Source: Streptomyces sp. Isolate_45 (GTDB taxonomy: Bacteria > Actinomycetota > Actinomycetes > Streptomycetales > Streptomycetaceae). From it: a stretch of 64,000 nucleotides of DNA. Below, piece after piece: positions 8,701 through 15,753 of this stretch; the first letter of the stretch is position 1, and each line of letters opens with the position of its first letter. Where the stretch lies: positions 16,985 to 80,984 of the forward strand of contig NZ_JANFAK020000017.1 in assembly GCF_024721315.2 (NCBI RefSeq), read 5' to 3'. Under the pieces are notes generated by a model that saw nothing but the letters and a program-made list of their open reading frames with translations, searched no databases and was not told the DNA's origin. The translations under genes were made by a program, and so were the position numbers.

Positions 8701-10337
8701 CCGACCCGGCGGCCCTGGCCGCCCACCGCGCCGCCGGCCACACCCTGGCCTCCGGCGCCGTCCGCGACGGGACGGCCCGGTTCCTCCAGCGCGCCGCCGA
8801 CCCGGCACCCGAGGGCGCCGAGGACTGCCGCGGCTCCGCCGTCACCGAGGACGACACCACCCGCCTGCCCCGCCTGCTGGAACTCCTCGCCACCCGCGGC
8901 CCGGTCCCGGTCCCGCCCGCCGCGGTGGACACCTTCACCCGCCTGACCGGCGTACGGGCCGCCGTGGCCGTCCTGGTCCTCGCCGGGTTCCCGGGCCGCG
9001 ACCACCACGGCGAACACCTCACCCTGCTCGGCGCGGCCCCCTACAAGGTCAAGAAGCCCCTGATAGAGCGGTACGACTCCCTCTGCCGCGGCCTCGGCGA
9101 CACCGGGCGTCGCACGGTCCTCGCGGCGGGCGTGCCGCAGGACCCCACCGCACTGTGGGAACCGGAGGGGGTCGTCGCGGCGGCCGCCCGGATGGCCGCC
9201 GCCTGGACCGGGCTGCTGGGCGCCGAGGAACACGCCGACGAGGAGCTGGCCGCCGCACTGGACGCGGAGCTTGGCCTCGGCGACGGCTGGGCCCGCAGCC
9301 TGCCCGCCGGCCGGGCCCCCGCCGAGGAGCCCTTCGGCGAGGCCGGCTTCGTCCTCGTCGGCGACCGCGTCGGCGGCCTCGGCCTGCACCACGCGGGCCC
9401 CGACGACGCTGTGGGCCGGGAGGTCCGGTCCACCGAGCCCGCCCACCGCACGGCCGCCTCCGTCATCACCTGGGCCCTGACGGAGCGACCCGTCGCGGAC
9501 GCGGCCGCCACGGGCGCGCTCGCCCTGTACGAGCGGCTACGGACCCACCTCGACGGTCCCGACGCCCTCGTCCCCCTCGGCAGCTTCAAGGACCTTGCCC
9601 GTACGGCCGCCGCCGACCCGCTCTTCACCCCGTACCGCGGCCCGGTGCTGCCCTGCCCGCACCCGCTGGGGGAGCACGTCACCGAGACCTCCACGGCCGT
9701 CGACGACGGGCTGTTCGTGGTCGCCGTACCCGCCGGAAGCACCTTCGTCCGGCCCCTGGCCCTCGCCGAACCCGAGCGGCTGCTCCGGGCGGAGCGGCTG
9801 GCCGCCGGCGTGGACCGGCCCTGGCTGCTCACGGACCTGCGCGCACTGCGCGGGCTCCTCCACGGACTCGGCCGGCTCGCCGACCGCGCGGCCGGCACAC
9901 CCGTACCGCCGGGCGGTTACGAGAACGACCCCGCGCTCAGCGTCCCCGATCTGGTCGCGAGGGCCGCGCGGACGCTCGGTACCGGCTCGGACGCCGCCGC
10001 CCTGTACCTCCAGTTGCTGACCCTCGCCCGGCCCACCGACCGCAACGTCCGCCGCTGGAACGGCTGGACGGCCGCCCGGCACAAGGCCGCGCAGGCGGAG
10101 CTGTCGGCCACGGGGGCGGTCGAGACCGCCAAGCGGGCCCGAGCGGGCCGCACGCTGTTCCTGCCGGGGCAGTGGACGGATCTCAAGGCCCCGCACCTTC
10201 CGCTGGAGAGCGCCAAACTGGCGGACCACGGGGTCTCGGCCTCACTGAAGGACCTGCACGCCCCGCTCCTGCGGTTGTTGCCGCCGGTGCCGGTGCACGA
10301 GCTGTTCGCCCGCGCCTGGGACCGGGCGCACCCGTAG
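5742..10337 (+). CDS. Giant protein of unknown function (1531 residues)
   Basis: I do not recognise a characterised family. The protein is cytoplasmic-looking, with no signal peptide or membrane helices. The first 450 residues are Ala/Leu-rich and helical. The middle (about 480-760) is rich in Gly, Trp, Tyr and His with short recurring strand-like segments (HHVGGQFLVAWS, RYGGMIQGGLGYHF, DVFKGWSGWARLD), compatible with a beta-propeller-like scaffold. The last 700 residues are again helical and end in a segment containing GRTLFLPGQW and PPVPVHELF. Similar-looking giant proteins occur, as I recall, near MoxR ATPase and vWA genes in actinomycetes, but neither partner is beside this copy. Its stop is one base from the stop of the convergent whiB-like gene. 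Codon use is as in neighbouring genes, so it is a genuine gene. Confidence 0.8.
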   Translation: MKIQIPLPALPLTSVLYTDWARAHDPAAEAAAVALLDEALGGFHVAHEKPGRFLDGLERRVRTLDPAHLPWFWDTIGHRLIAWHPRSAARAYALARTAERTHALPVDPDHHRANLLLFARAGALPAAELSGHQAWLTATLDGPAAHEEYVRVLTAWAASPAGLPADLARRVRLSARAAGADPAEEARVLGLVLGAARGKDVPDRLLDAARDLLAAHPPGDDVNALLLDLFPETRGDASGWLRLLVACGAADAATAGRITPEGGFAAWFGQYTRRYSHRPAGGGGVRRQPMPPELFDLLTRFAPRTRAAATPLRLHEDRYQWPGLDAELLDACLAENLPVEDPGSAVELVFRDPGPLRDLRALAADPVFGPRLEGTVHAGLRTGGTAITRLPENPGIAGEVRGRVEALLTALRGGGLAAADEAMDELRTLLDRPTARALDGIDEALGALDLTGPLARALRAGLPEEWGWPALEDAVAELGGPDRVTGVTSTWPLLTVYGPDRAVTVDHAGPRHRCAFRLPDGATSHTVHHVGGQFLVAWSTTPKGGFGEHAFWTDRPDEVFEPEDKLGLRRYGGMIQGGLGYHFATPDGTGRHDGTRVLRPGDRDGIGSTDVQMGDGRRFWGSDVFKGWSGWARLDPVTGARTTDRVPPAFHTATEPPPGTELFGDLQTLAALPPDAPASPLGQDGALVGFRVLNRTPHPGPSPREFLLEGVDGRTAGYRTARYGRRPWAIVRMPRGGEDAVLAGQETVRAHAAEDNSLLWQVHGFPGSDRRRTPGFGEAAGPVPPPAFWHFLTPRDEASSKTLRTVDDTAVRALLDAALRGDPAPALPGALEPRVAEGVARAARLAADLLRRRRELTRRVALMRAEPAVTLRAEIPDTVLTPALYGLLAEHRRYQGPVPQPQPALLTAVAADGRHLRGEIDDDTRALARPADPDDWEVLVGGIGAVAWRAAVDTTPTEEREALAALLDTWSGQPFAEAGGAWRTGRADPAALAAHRAAGHTLASGAVRDGTARFLQRAADPAPEGAEDCRGSAVTEDDTTRLPRLLELLATRGPVPVPPAAVDTFTRLTGVRAAVAVLVLAGFPGRDHHGEHLTLLGAAPYKVKKPLIERYDSLCRGLGDTGRRTVLAAGVPQDPTALWEPEGVVAAAARMAAAWTGLLGAEEHADEELAAALDAELGLGDGWARSLPAGRAPAEEPFGEAGFVLVGDRVGGLGLHHAGPDDAVGREVRSTEPAHRTAASVITWALTERPVADAAATGALALYERLRTHLDGPDALVPLGSFKDLARTAAADPLFTPYRGPVLPCPHPLGEHVTETSTAVDDGLFVVAVPAGSTFVRPLALAEPERLLRAERLAAGVDRPWLLTDLRALRGLLHGLGRLADRAAGTPVPPGGYENDPALSVPDLVARAARTLGTGSDAAALYLQLLTLARPTDRNVRRWNGWTAARHKAAQAELSATGAVETAKRARAGRTLFLPGQWTDLKAPHLPLESAKLADHGVSASLKDLHAPLLRLLPPVPVHELFARAWDRAHP

Positions 10338-10338
10338 G

Positions 10339-10632
10339 TCACACGAGGGAGGGGCGGGCGGGGCGGCCGAGCAGCGCGCGGCGCTCCTCCTCCGTCAATC
10401 CGCCCCACACCCCGAACGGTTCGCGGGTCTGCAGCGCGTGTTCCAGGCAGGCCGTCCGCACCGGGCAGGTCCCGCAGATCCGCTTCGCGGCCTCGTCCCG
10501 CTCCTCGCGCTCCTCGCCGCGCTCGCCCGCGGGGTGGAAGAAGGGCGCGGACCCCAGCTCCCGGCAGGCGGCGCGGGACTGCCAGTCCCAGTTGTGGTGC
10601 GCGGGTCCGGGCAGCCGGTGGGCGTCGTTCAT
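10339..10632 (-). CDS. WhiB-like [4Fe-4S] transcriptional regulator
   Basis: Small Wbl protein of 97 residues. It has the four cluster cysteines Cys23, Cys53, Cys56 and Cys62 (C-Xn-CGTCPVRTAC), the turn motif GVWGG and a basic C-terminus (RRALLGRPARP), the complete family signature. The ATG start follows AAGGAA. A longer upstream frame exists but contributes no domain. Wbl proteins are iron-sulfur proteins that bind the principal sigma factor and tune transcription in development, redox or antibiotic responses. A stretch EERGEEREERDEAA between the first Cys and the triplet is unusually charged. The upstream gap (10633-10898) shows no clear regulatory site beyond a short CCACTG direct repeat. 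Confidence 0.95.
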   Translation of the reverse strand: MNDAHRLPGPAHHNWDWQSRAACRELGSAPFFHPAGERGEEREERDEAAKRICGTCPVRTACLEHALQTREPFGVWGGLTEEERRALLGRPARPSLV

Positions 10633-10898
10633 GACGGGGTTTCCTTTCCGTGGGTTGTCCTCCCGCGTGTGACCACTGGGAACCCACTGAAACCCGCTGC
10701 CGGGAGGCGCCGTCCGATCGGGCGAGCCGCAGTCGTACGGCCGGACCGGTCCGCGTGCCGCGAGTACGGGAGCGGGGCGGACGGACGAACGGCCTCTGAT
10801 CTGCTGGGTGTTCACCGCCCCGACCGGCCGTCCGCCGCCCACGCTCCCGTCCCGTCCGACGCTATGCCAGGGTCCCGCGGCACTCAATGAAGGCCGTG

Positions 10899-11675
10899 TT
10901 AAGCCTTCGTTTCCGGATCGAGGGGGCCGGGGGAGCCCGGCGTGCGCACCCCGATGAAGACCGGCTCGCGGCGCAGGACGAAGCCCATCGACCGGTACAG
11001 CCGGACGGCGCCGGTGTTGGCCGCGGCCGCGTGCAGGAAGGGGCTGTCCCCGCGCTCGCGGACGACGGCCGCGACCGCCCGCACCAGGCGCCCCGCCAGG
11101 CCCCCGCCGCGGTGCTCGGGGTGCGTGCACACCGCGCTGATCTCCGCCCAGCCGGGCGGCCGCAGGCGTTCCCCCGCCATCGCCACGAGCCGGCCCTCGT
11201 GCCGGATCCCGAGGTACGTGCCCAGCTCCACGGTGCGCGGCAGGAACGGCCCCGGCTCGGTCAGCCGCACCAGCTCCAGCATCTCCGGGACGTCGGCGGG
11301 CCCGAGCCGCACCGCCTCGGGCGCGGACTCGGCCGCCACCGCCCGGCCGTCCAGCTGCACGCCCGGTATCGACGCGACGGTCTCCCAGCCCGGCGGCGGG
11401 GTCGGCAGCCCGGTCAGCCACACGACCTCGCCGGGACCGGCCAGCTCGGCCAGCGCCGCCCAGGAACGGGGGTCGTCCGGGTCGGAGAGAGCCGAGAACG
11501 GGTTCGCGTCGGGGAGGTAGCGGGCGGCCAGCCCGCCCGCCGGGCCCGGCGCGCCGGACGGGTCGCCGGCGCCGGACGGGTCGGCCCCGGCGAACTGGGC
11601 GAACCGGCGGTGCGTGCCGGTCAGAGCCGCCCAGACCGGATTGTCCAGCGGGGAAGGGGAGTTGTCGGTGGGCAT
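10899..11675 (-). CDS. GNAT-family N-acetyltransferase (FR47-like)
   Basis: Acetyltransferase of 258 residues. ATG at 11675 is chosen, with GGAAGGA upstream, over an in-frame start 26 codons earlier that adds only polar sequence. The C-terminal half carries the GNAT acetyl-CoA motif A (ISAVCTHPEHRGGGLAGRLV, with the R/Q-x-x-G-x-G/A element as RGGGLA) and motif B (AAANTGAVRLYRSMGF), as in FR47-like proteins. The N-terminal half (LTGTHRRFAQFAG onwards) matches the extra domain of this subgroup. The substrate is unknown. A short dyad (GAAGGC/GCCTTC) spans the stop codon and could be a weak terminator. Confidence 0.88.
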   Translation of the reverse strand: MPTDNSPSPLDNPVWAALTGTHRRFAQFAGADPSGAGDPSGAPGPAGGLAARYLPDANPFSALSDPDDPRSWAALAELAGPGEVVWLTGLPTPPPGWETVASIPGVQLDGRAVAAESAPEAVRLGPADVPEMLELVRLTEPGPFLPRTVELGTYLGIRHEGRLVAMAGERLRPPGWAEISAVCTHPEHRGGGLAGRLVRAVAAVVRERGDSPFLHAAAANTGAVRLYRSMGFVLRREPVFIGVRTPGSPGPLDPETKA

Positions 11676-11824
11676 GGGGTGCGGGGATCCTTCCGTCGGA
11701 GCGTGGGCCGCTGCGTCCGCCTTCTTGACGGCCCCCGCACGACGCCTGGACACTGCGGGGGACGGCCGTTGCCGTCAGCGCCCGCCACGGGCAGGTTATG
11801 CCCGGGCCCCGAGGAGCAGGTGAC

Positions 11825-11953
11825 ATGCGAGCGGTGGAGACGACCGGCACACCCGGCGCGGGGTCGCGGACCCTGCGGCGCTGGTGGCTGACCCGGCGCC
11901 TCCACATCGACCTGCTGCGGGTCTGCAGCGCCTTCGCCGCTCCGCGTCGCTGA
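11825..11953 (+). CDS. Short leader peptide ORF (42 residues) with RRLHIDLLRVCSA signature
   Basis: An ORF too short for normal gene calling. GAGGAG at 11811 stands eight bases before the ATG. The peptide ends in TRRLHIDLLRVCSAFAAPRR, which matches the RR(H/L)(V/H)(D/I)L-RV-S-A ending of the short 'putative leader peptides' found upstream of sulfur and thiol genes in Streptomyces. Such uORFs are thought to act as cysteine-sensing attenuators. The single Cys is at residue 34. Two similar small hairpins follow the stop (see 11971-12020), and the next gene is the thiol-transferase-like ORF at 12281. The ORF and its site are seen; the attenuation role is inference. Confidence 0.65.
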   Translation: MRAVETTGTPGAGSRTLRRWWLTRRLHIDLLRVCSAFAAPRR

Positions 11954-11970
11954 CCGACCGCACCCCTTCT

Positions 11971-12020
11971 CCGGCTTCCGCCGGGCTCCCGGGCCACACC
12001 CCCCTTCCGGCTCCCGCCGG
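11971..12020 (+). promoter_or_regulatory. Two directly repeated small hairpins after the leader ORF
   Basis: The word CCGGC-tt/tc-cc-GCCGG occurs at 11971-11984 and 12007-12020, each preceded by CCCCTTC. The hairpins lie inside the 327-base untranslated stretch (11954-12280) between the leader ORF and the downstream gene and could form alternative structures. I see nothing else in that stretch except the AGGAG site just before 12281. Confidence 0.35.
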
Positions 12021-12280
12021 TTCCGGGGCCGCCCGCGCCCGGCGCGGGGCCGCCTCACGCCCCGGCCCACCGGCGCGCCCGACCCCGTACCGGCAACCCC
12101 GACACGCACGCCCACCCGTCCGGGCCCCGGGACACAGGGGCGCGCCGCGAGGGCGGTCCCGGGGCGCGCCGCCGTCCTTCGGGGTCACCACCGCCCCGAC
12201 CCGCCCGCGCCCGCCCGTGTCCGTCCCGCCACGTCCAGGTCCCCGCCCCGGTCAGGGGAAGGGCAACAGGAGATGTCGTC

Positions 12281-12910
12281 ATGGTTCCGATGCTCATGCC
12301 CCGCACCGCCCCCGTGCCGGCCCCGCGAGGCCGGATCGGAGCCGGGTTCTCCCCGGCCCCGCACCGCTACCACCTGTACCTCTCCACCGGCTGTCCCCGC
12401 TCCCTGCGGGTGCGCACCGCCCTCGCCCTGCTGGGCCTGACCGGCTGCGTCGGCACCACCCTGCTGGGCCCACCCGCCACCCACGCCGCGCTGCGCCGGG
12501 CCTACGAGGCCGCCGGGCACCACTACGACGGCGCCCTCGCCGTGCCCGCCCTGTGCGACACCTGGAGCGGCCGCGTCGTCAGCAACCACACCCCCGACAT
12601 CCTCGACGACCTCGCCGTCCGTCTCGCCGGCCGCCCGGACCTGAGCCCGCCCGTCCCCGCCCGGCACGCCGCGGCCGTCCGGGCCCTCCTCGACGGGGCC
12701 GCGCCGCACGCCGAGCGGTCCGCCGCCCTGGACTTCCTGGACCGCCTGCTCGCCCTGCGCCCGTACGCTCTGGGGGACCGGCCGACCCTCGCCGACGTGG
12801 ACCTGTGGGTCGCCCTCCTCGACCCGACCGTCCTGCCCGCCGCCGGGCCGCACGCCCGGTCCTACGTACGCCGGCTGCGGGCCCACCCGGCCTTCGGCGC
12901 GGCCGCCTGA
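12281..12910 (+). CDS. Small glutathionyl-hydroquinone-reductase/GST-like protein
   Basis: Thioredoxin-fold/GST-like protein of 209 residues. STGCPRSLRVRTAL corresponds to the CPWA redox-Cys motif of the ECM4/YqjG (glutathionyl-hydroquinone reductase) family. VPALCDTWSGRVVSNHTPDI matches the VPVLWDxxxxxIVSN substrate-binding strand of that family. ALGDRPTLADVDLW matches the GST C-terminal domain. It is about 100 residues shorter than canonical members, so the mid-region is reduced. Streptomyces lack glutathione, so mycothiol is the likely thiol (inference). It follows a cysteine-type leader ORF, which fits thiol-linked control. AGGAG precedes the ATG. Confidence 0.7.
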   Translation: MVPMLMPRTAPVPAPRGRIGAGFSPAPHRYHLYLSTGCPRSLRVRTALALLGLTGCVGTTLLGPPATHAALRRAYEAAGHHYDGALAVPALCDTWSGRVVSNHTPDILDDLAVRLAGRPDLSPPVPARHAAAVRALLDGAAPHAERSAALDFLDRLLALRPYALGDRPTLADVDLWVALLDPTVLPAAGPHARSYVRRLRAHPAFGAAA

Positions 12911-12951
12911 CCGGGGGTCGCGGGCCCCGCCCGCCGCCCCGGGAGGGGGTC

Positions 12952-13013
12952 GCGCAACGAATCGCCGTACGGGCCGCGGAACGCGCAACGAATCGATGCG
13001 CCCAGCGCAACGG
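12952..13013 (+). promoter_or_regulatory. Triple GCGCAACG motif upstream of the amidase/monooxygenase pair
   Basis: GCGCAACGAATCG occurs at 12952-12964 and 12983-12995, and a shorter GCGCAACGG at 13005-13013. Start-to-start spacing is 31 and 22 bases, close to three and two helical turns. The same core lies twice upstream of the amino-acid permease (3500, 3530). This pattern is typical of a multimeric regulator such as an Lrp protein. Assignment to the Lrp encoded at 5202 is inference. Confidence 0.5.
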
Positions 13014-13087
13014 TGACGGCTTGTCGCGGTCGAACGCGCGAACGTACCGTGTTACGACCCCACCCCACCTGTCACAGAGGTACGCCC

Positions 13088-13891
13088 ATGCCCCCGCTGC
13101 GCACCGCCCTCCTCCAGAGCTCCGGACGGCTCGGCGACACCGCCGAGAACCTCAAGCAGCTCGACGAGGCCGCGGCGCGCGCCGCACAGGGCGGGGCCGG
13201 GCTCCTCGTGACCTCGGAGATGTTCCTGACCGGCTACGCGCTGGACCTCCAGGACGTCCCCGGTCTCGCCGAAGCGGCCGACGGCCCGTCCGCCGTCGCC
13301 GTCGGCGAGATCGCCCGCCGGTACGGGCTGGCCGTCCTGTACGGCTACCCGGAGCTGGCGGCCGACGGGGCGGTCTTCAACGCGGCGCAGCTCATCGGCC
13401 CCGACGGGACCACGCTCGCGAACTACCGCAAGACCCACCTCTTCGGCGGCTTCGAGCGGGACGCCTTCACCCCCGGCGACACCCCCGTCGTCCAGGCGGA
13501 CCTGAACGGCCTCCGCGTCGGCATCATGATCTGCTACGACGTGGAGTTCCCCGAGAACGTCCGGGCGCACGCGCTCGCCGGAACCGACCTCCTCCTGGTT
13601 CCGACCGCGCAGATGCACCCGTTCCAGTTCGTCGCCGAGCAGCTGGTCCCCGTCCGGGCCTTCGAGAACCAGATGTACATCGCGTACGTCAACCGGACGG
13701 GCCCCGAGGGCGAGTTCGAGTTCGTCGGCCTCAGCTGCCTCGCGAGCCCCGACGGAGTCACCCGCACCCGGGCCGGCCGCGGCGAGGAGCTCGCGTTCGC
13801 GGAGGTCGACCCCGAGCTGCTGGCAGCCTCGCGCGAGACCAACCCGTACCTGCGCGACCGCCGCCCCGGGCTCTACGCCTCCCTCGCCTGA
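13088..13891 (+). CDS. Nitrilase-superfamily carbon-nitrogen hydrolase (probable amidase)
   Basis: Cytoplasmic C-N hydrolase of 267 residues with the complete catalytic triad: Glu44 (TSEMF), Lys115 (YRKTHLF) and Cys149 (GIMICYDVEFPEN). AGAGG precedes the ATG; an in-frame start 25 codons earlier lacks homology. The family hydrolyses amides or nitriles to acids. The adjacent downstream gene encodes a tryptophan-2-monooxygenase-like enzyme that makes amides from amino acids, so the natural guess is hydrolysis of that amide (for example indole-3-acetamide or phenylacetamide) to the carboxylic acid. That is inference from context. Stop to next start is 51 bases, consistent with an operon. Confidence 0.9.
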   Translation: MPPLRTALLQSSGRLGDTAENLKQLDEAAARAAQGGAGLLVTSEMFLTGYALDLQDVPGLAEAADGPSAVAVGEIARRYGLAVLYGYPELAADGAVFNAAQLIGPDGTTLANYRKTHLFGGFERDAFTPGDTPVVQADLNGLRVGIMICYDVEFPENVRAHALAGTDLLLVPTAQMHPFQFVAEQLVPVRAFENQMYIAYVNRTGPEGEFEFVGLSCLASPDGVTRTRAGRGEELAFAEVDPELLAASRETNPYLRDRRPGLYASLA

Positions 13892-13942
13892 CACCCCCCG
13901 TTCCCCGCCCTGCCTGCTCTGCCCGCAAGGAGACGTACCCCC

Positions 13943-15655
13943 ATGACGTCCACGGTGCCCACCACCGCCGTCCCGCACAGCGACGGTCAGCCCCCGATCA
14001 CCATGTTCGGGCCGGACTTCCCGTACGCCTACGACGACTTCCTCGCCCACCCGGCGGGCCTGGGTCAGATACCGGCGACCGAGCTCGGCACCGAGGTCGC
14101 CGTCATCGGCGGCGGGCTGTCCGGCATCATCTCCGCCTACGAGCTGATGAAGATGGGCCTCAAGCCCGTCGTGTACGAGGCCGACCAGATCGGCGGCCGG
14201 CTGCGCACCGTCGGCTTCGAGGGCGCCGGCACCGAGGAGCTGACCGCGGAGATGGGCGCCATGCGCTTCCCGCCGTCCTCCACCGCGCTCCAGCACTACA
14301 TCGACCTCGTCGGCCTCGTCACCGAGCCCTTCCCGAACCCGCTCGCCGAGGCCACCCCCTCGACGGTCGTCGACCTCAAGGGCGAGACCCACTACGCCGA
14401 GACCATCGCCGACCTCCCGCAGGTCTACCGCGACGTGGCCGCCGCGTGGAACGCCTGCCTCGACGAGGGCGCGGACTTCTCCGACATGAACACGGCGATG
14501 CGCGAGCGGGACGTCCCGCGCATCCGTGAGATCTGGGCGAAGCTCGTCGAGAAGCTCGACGACGAGACCTTCTACGGGTTCCTCTGCAAGTCCGAGGCCT
14601 TCCAGTCCTTCCGCAAGCGCGAGATCTTCGGCCAGGTCGGCTTCGGCACCGGCGGCTGGGACACCGACTTCCCGAACTCCATCCTGGAGATCCTCCGCGT
14701 CGTCTACACCGAGGCGGACGACCACCACCGCGGCATCGTCGGCGGCTCGCAGCAGCTCCCGCTGCGTCTGTGGGAGCGCGAGCCGGAGAAGATCGTCCAC
14801 TGGGCCCAGGGCACCTCGCTGTCCACGCTGCACGACGGCACCCCGCGCCCGGCGGTCACCCGCCTGCACCGCACCGCGGGCAACCGCATCACGGTCACGG
14901 ACGCGTCCGGCGACATCCGCACCTACCGCGCCGCGATCTTCACGGCCCAGTCCTGGATGCTGCTCTCCAAGATCGCCTGTGACGACACGCTGTTCCCGAT
15001 CGACCACTGGACGGCGATCGAGCGCACCCACTACATGGAGTCCAGCAAGCTCTTCATCCCGGTCGACCGCCCCTTCTGGCTCGACAAGGCCGTCGACGAC
15101 GCCGGGAACCCGACCGGTCGCGACGTCATGTCGATGACCCTGACGGACCGCATGACCCGCGGCACCTACCTGCTGGACAACGGCCCGGACAAGCCCGCCG
15201 TCATCTGCCTCTCGTACACCTGGTGCGACGACAGCCTGAAGTGGCTGCCGCTGTCCGCGAACGAGCGGATGGAGGTCATGCTGAAGTCCCTCGGCGAGAT
15301 CTACCCCAAGGTCGACATCCGCCGCCACATCATCGGCAACCCGGTCACCGTGTCCTGGGAGAACGAGCCCTACTTCATGGGCGCGTTCAAGGCCAACCTC
15401 CCGGGCCACTACCGCTACCAGCGGCGCCTGTTCACCCACTTCATGCAGGACCGCCTCCCCGAGGACAAGCGCGGCATCTTCCTCGCGGGCGACGACATCT
15501 CCTGGACGGCCGGCTGGGCCGAGGGCGCCGTCCAGACCGCCCTCAACGCGGTGTGGGGCGTCATGCACCACCTCGGCGGTTCCACCGACGCCACGAACCC
15601 GGGCCCGGGCGACGTCTACGACGAGATCTCCCCGGTCGAACTCCCGGAGGACTGA
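13943..15655 (+). CDS. Flavin amino-acid monooxygenase, tryptophan-2-monooxygenase (IaaM)-like
   Basis: FAD-dependent amine-oxidase-fold enzyme of 570 residues. The Rossmann motif is VAVIGGGLSGIISAYEL (residues 53-69), then EADQIGGRLRT. Several stretches match what I recall of plant-pathogen IaaM: AEMGAMRFPPSSTAL, THYMESSKLF, ICLSYTWCDD, GAFKANLPG and a C-terminal FAD-contacting GDDISWTAGWAEGAVQTALN. IaaM enzymes decarboxylate and oxygenate L-Trp (or L-Phe) to indole-3-acetamide (phenylacetamide). With the amidase gene just upstream, this predicts an amino acid to amide to arylacetate route. The exact substrate is not determined by motif reading; a simple L-amino-acid oxidase activity is the alternative. 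GAAGGAG-like AAGGAG precedes the start. Confidence 0.85.
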   Translation: MTSTVPTTAVPHSDGQPPITMFGPDFPYAYDDFLAHPAGLGQIPATELGTEVAVIGGGLSGIISAYELMKMGLKPVVYEADQIGGRLRTVGFEGAGTEELTAEMGAMRFPPSSTALQHYIDLVGLVTEPFPNPLAEATPSTVVDLKGETHYAETIADLPQVYRDVAAAWNACLDEGADFSDMNTAMRERDVPRIREIWAKLVEKLDDETFYGFLCKSEAFQSFRKREIFGQVGFGTGGWDTDFPNSILEILRVVYTEADDHHRGIVGGSQQLPLRLWEREPEKIVHWAQGTSLSTLHDGTPRPAVTRLHRTAGNRITVTDASGDIRTYRAAIFTAQSWMLLSKIACDDTLFPIDHWTAIERTHYMESSKLFIPVDRPFWLDKAVDDAGNPTGRDVMSMTLTDRMTRGTYLLDNGPDKPAVICLSYTWCDDSLKWLPLSANERMEVMLKSLGEIYPKVDIRRHIIGNPVTVSWENEPYFMGAFKANLPGHYRYQRRLFTHFMQDRLPEDKRGIFLAGDDISWTAGWAEGAVQTALNAVWGVMHHLGGSTDATNPGPGDVYDEISPVELPED

Positions 15656-15676
15656 GCGTCCCCGCCCCACGACGAC

Positions 15677-15711
15677 GGGCCGTTTCCGCGACAACAGCGC
15701 GGGGACGGCCC
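15677..15711. terminator. Bidirectional stem-loop between convergent genes
   Basis: GGGCCGTTTCCGCG pairs with CGCGGGGACGGCCC around ACAACAG, with one internal mismatch. It lies between the monooxygenase stop and the stop of the convergent DUF5995 gene. Confidence 0.6.
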
Positions 15712-15753
15712 GTTCCCACGCACCGGCGGTGTGCGGCGGAGACGGTCACCGGC

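Noticed and set aside
5715..9446. 1243-codon open frame on the minus strand
   Set aside because: It is the antisense shadow of the giant gene at 5742-10337. Its product is low-complexity Gly/Ala/Glu/Gln with no domain, and the plus frame has the proper GC3 bias.
13052..15694. 880-codon antisense frame across the amidase and monooxygenase
   Set aside because: The plus-strand genes carry catalytic motifs; the antisense product has none.
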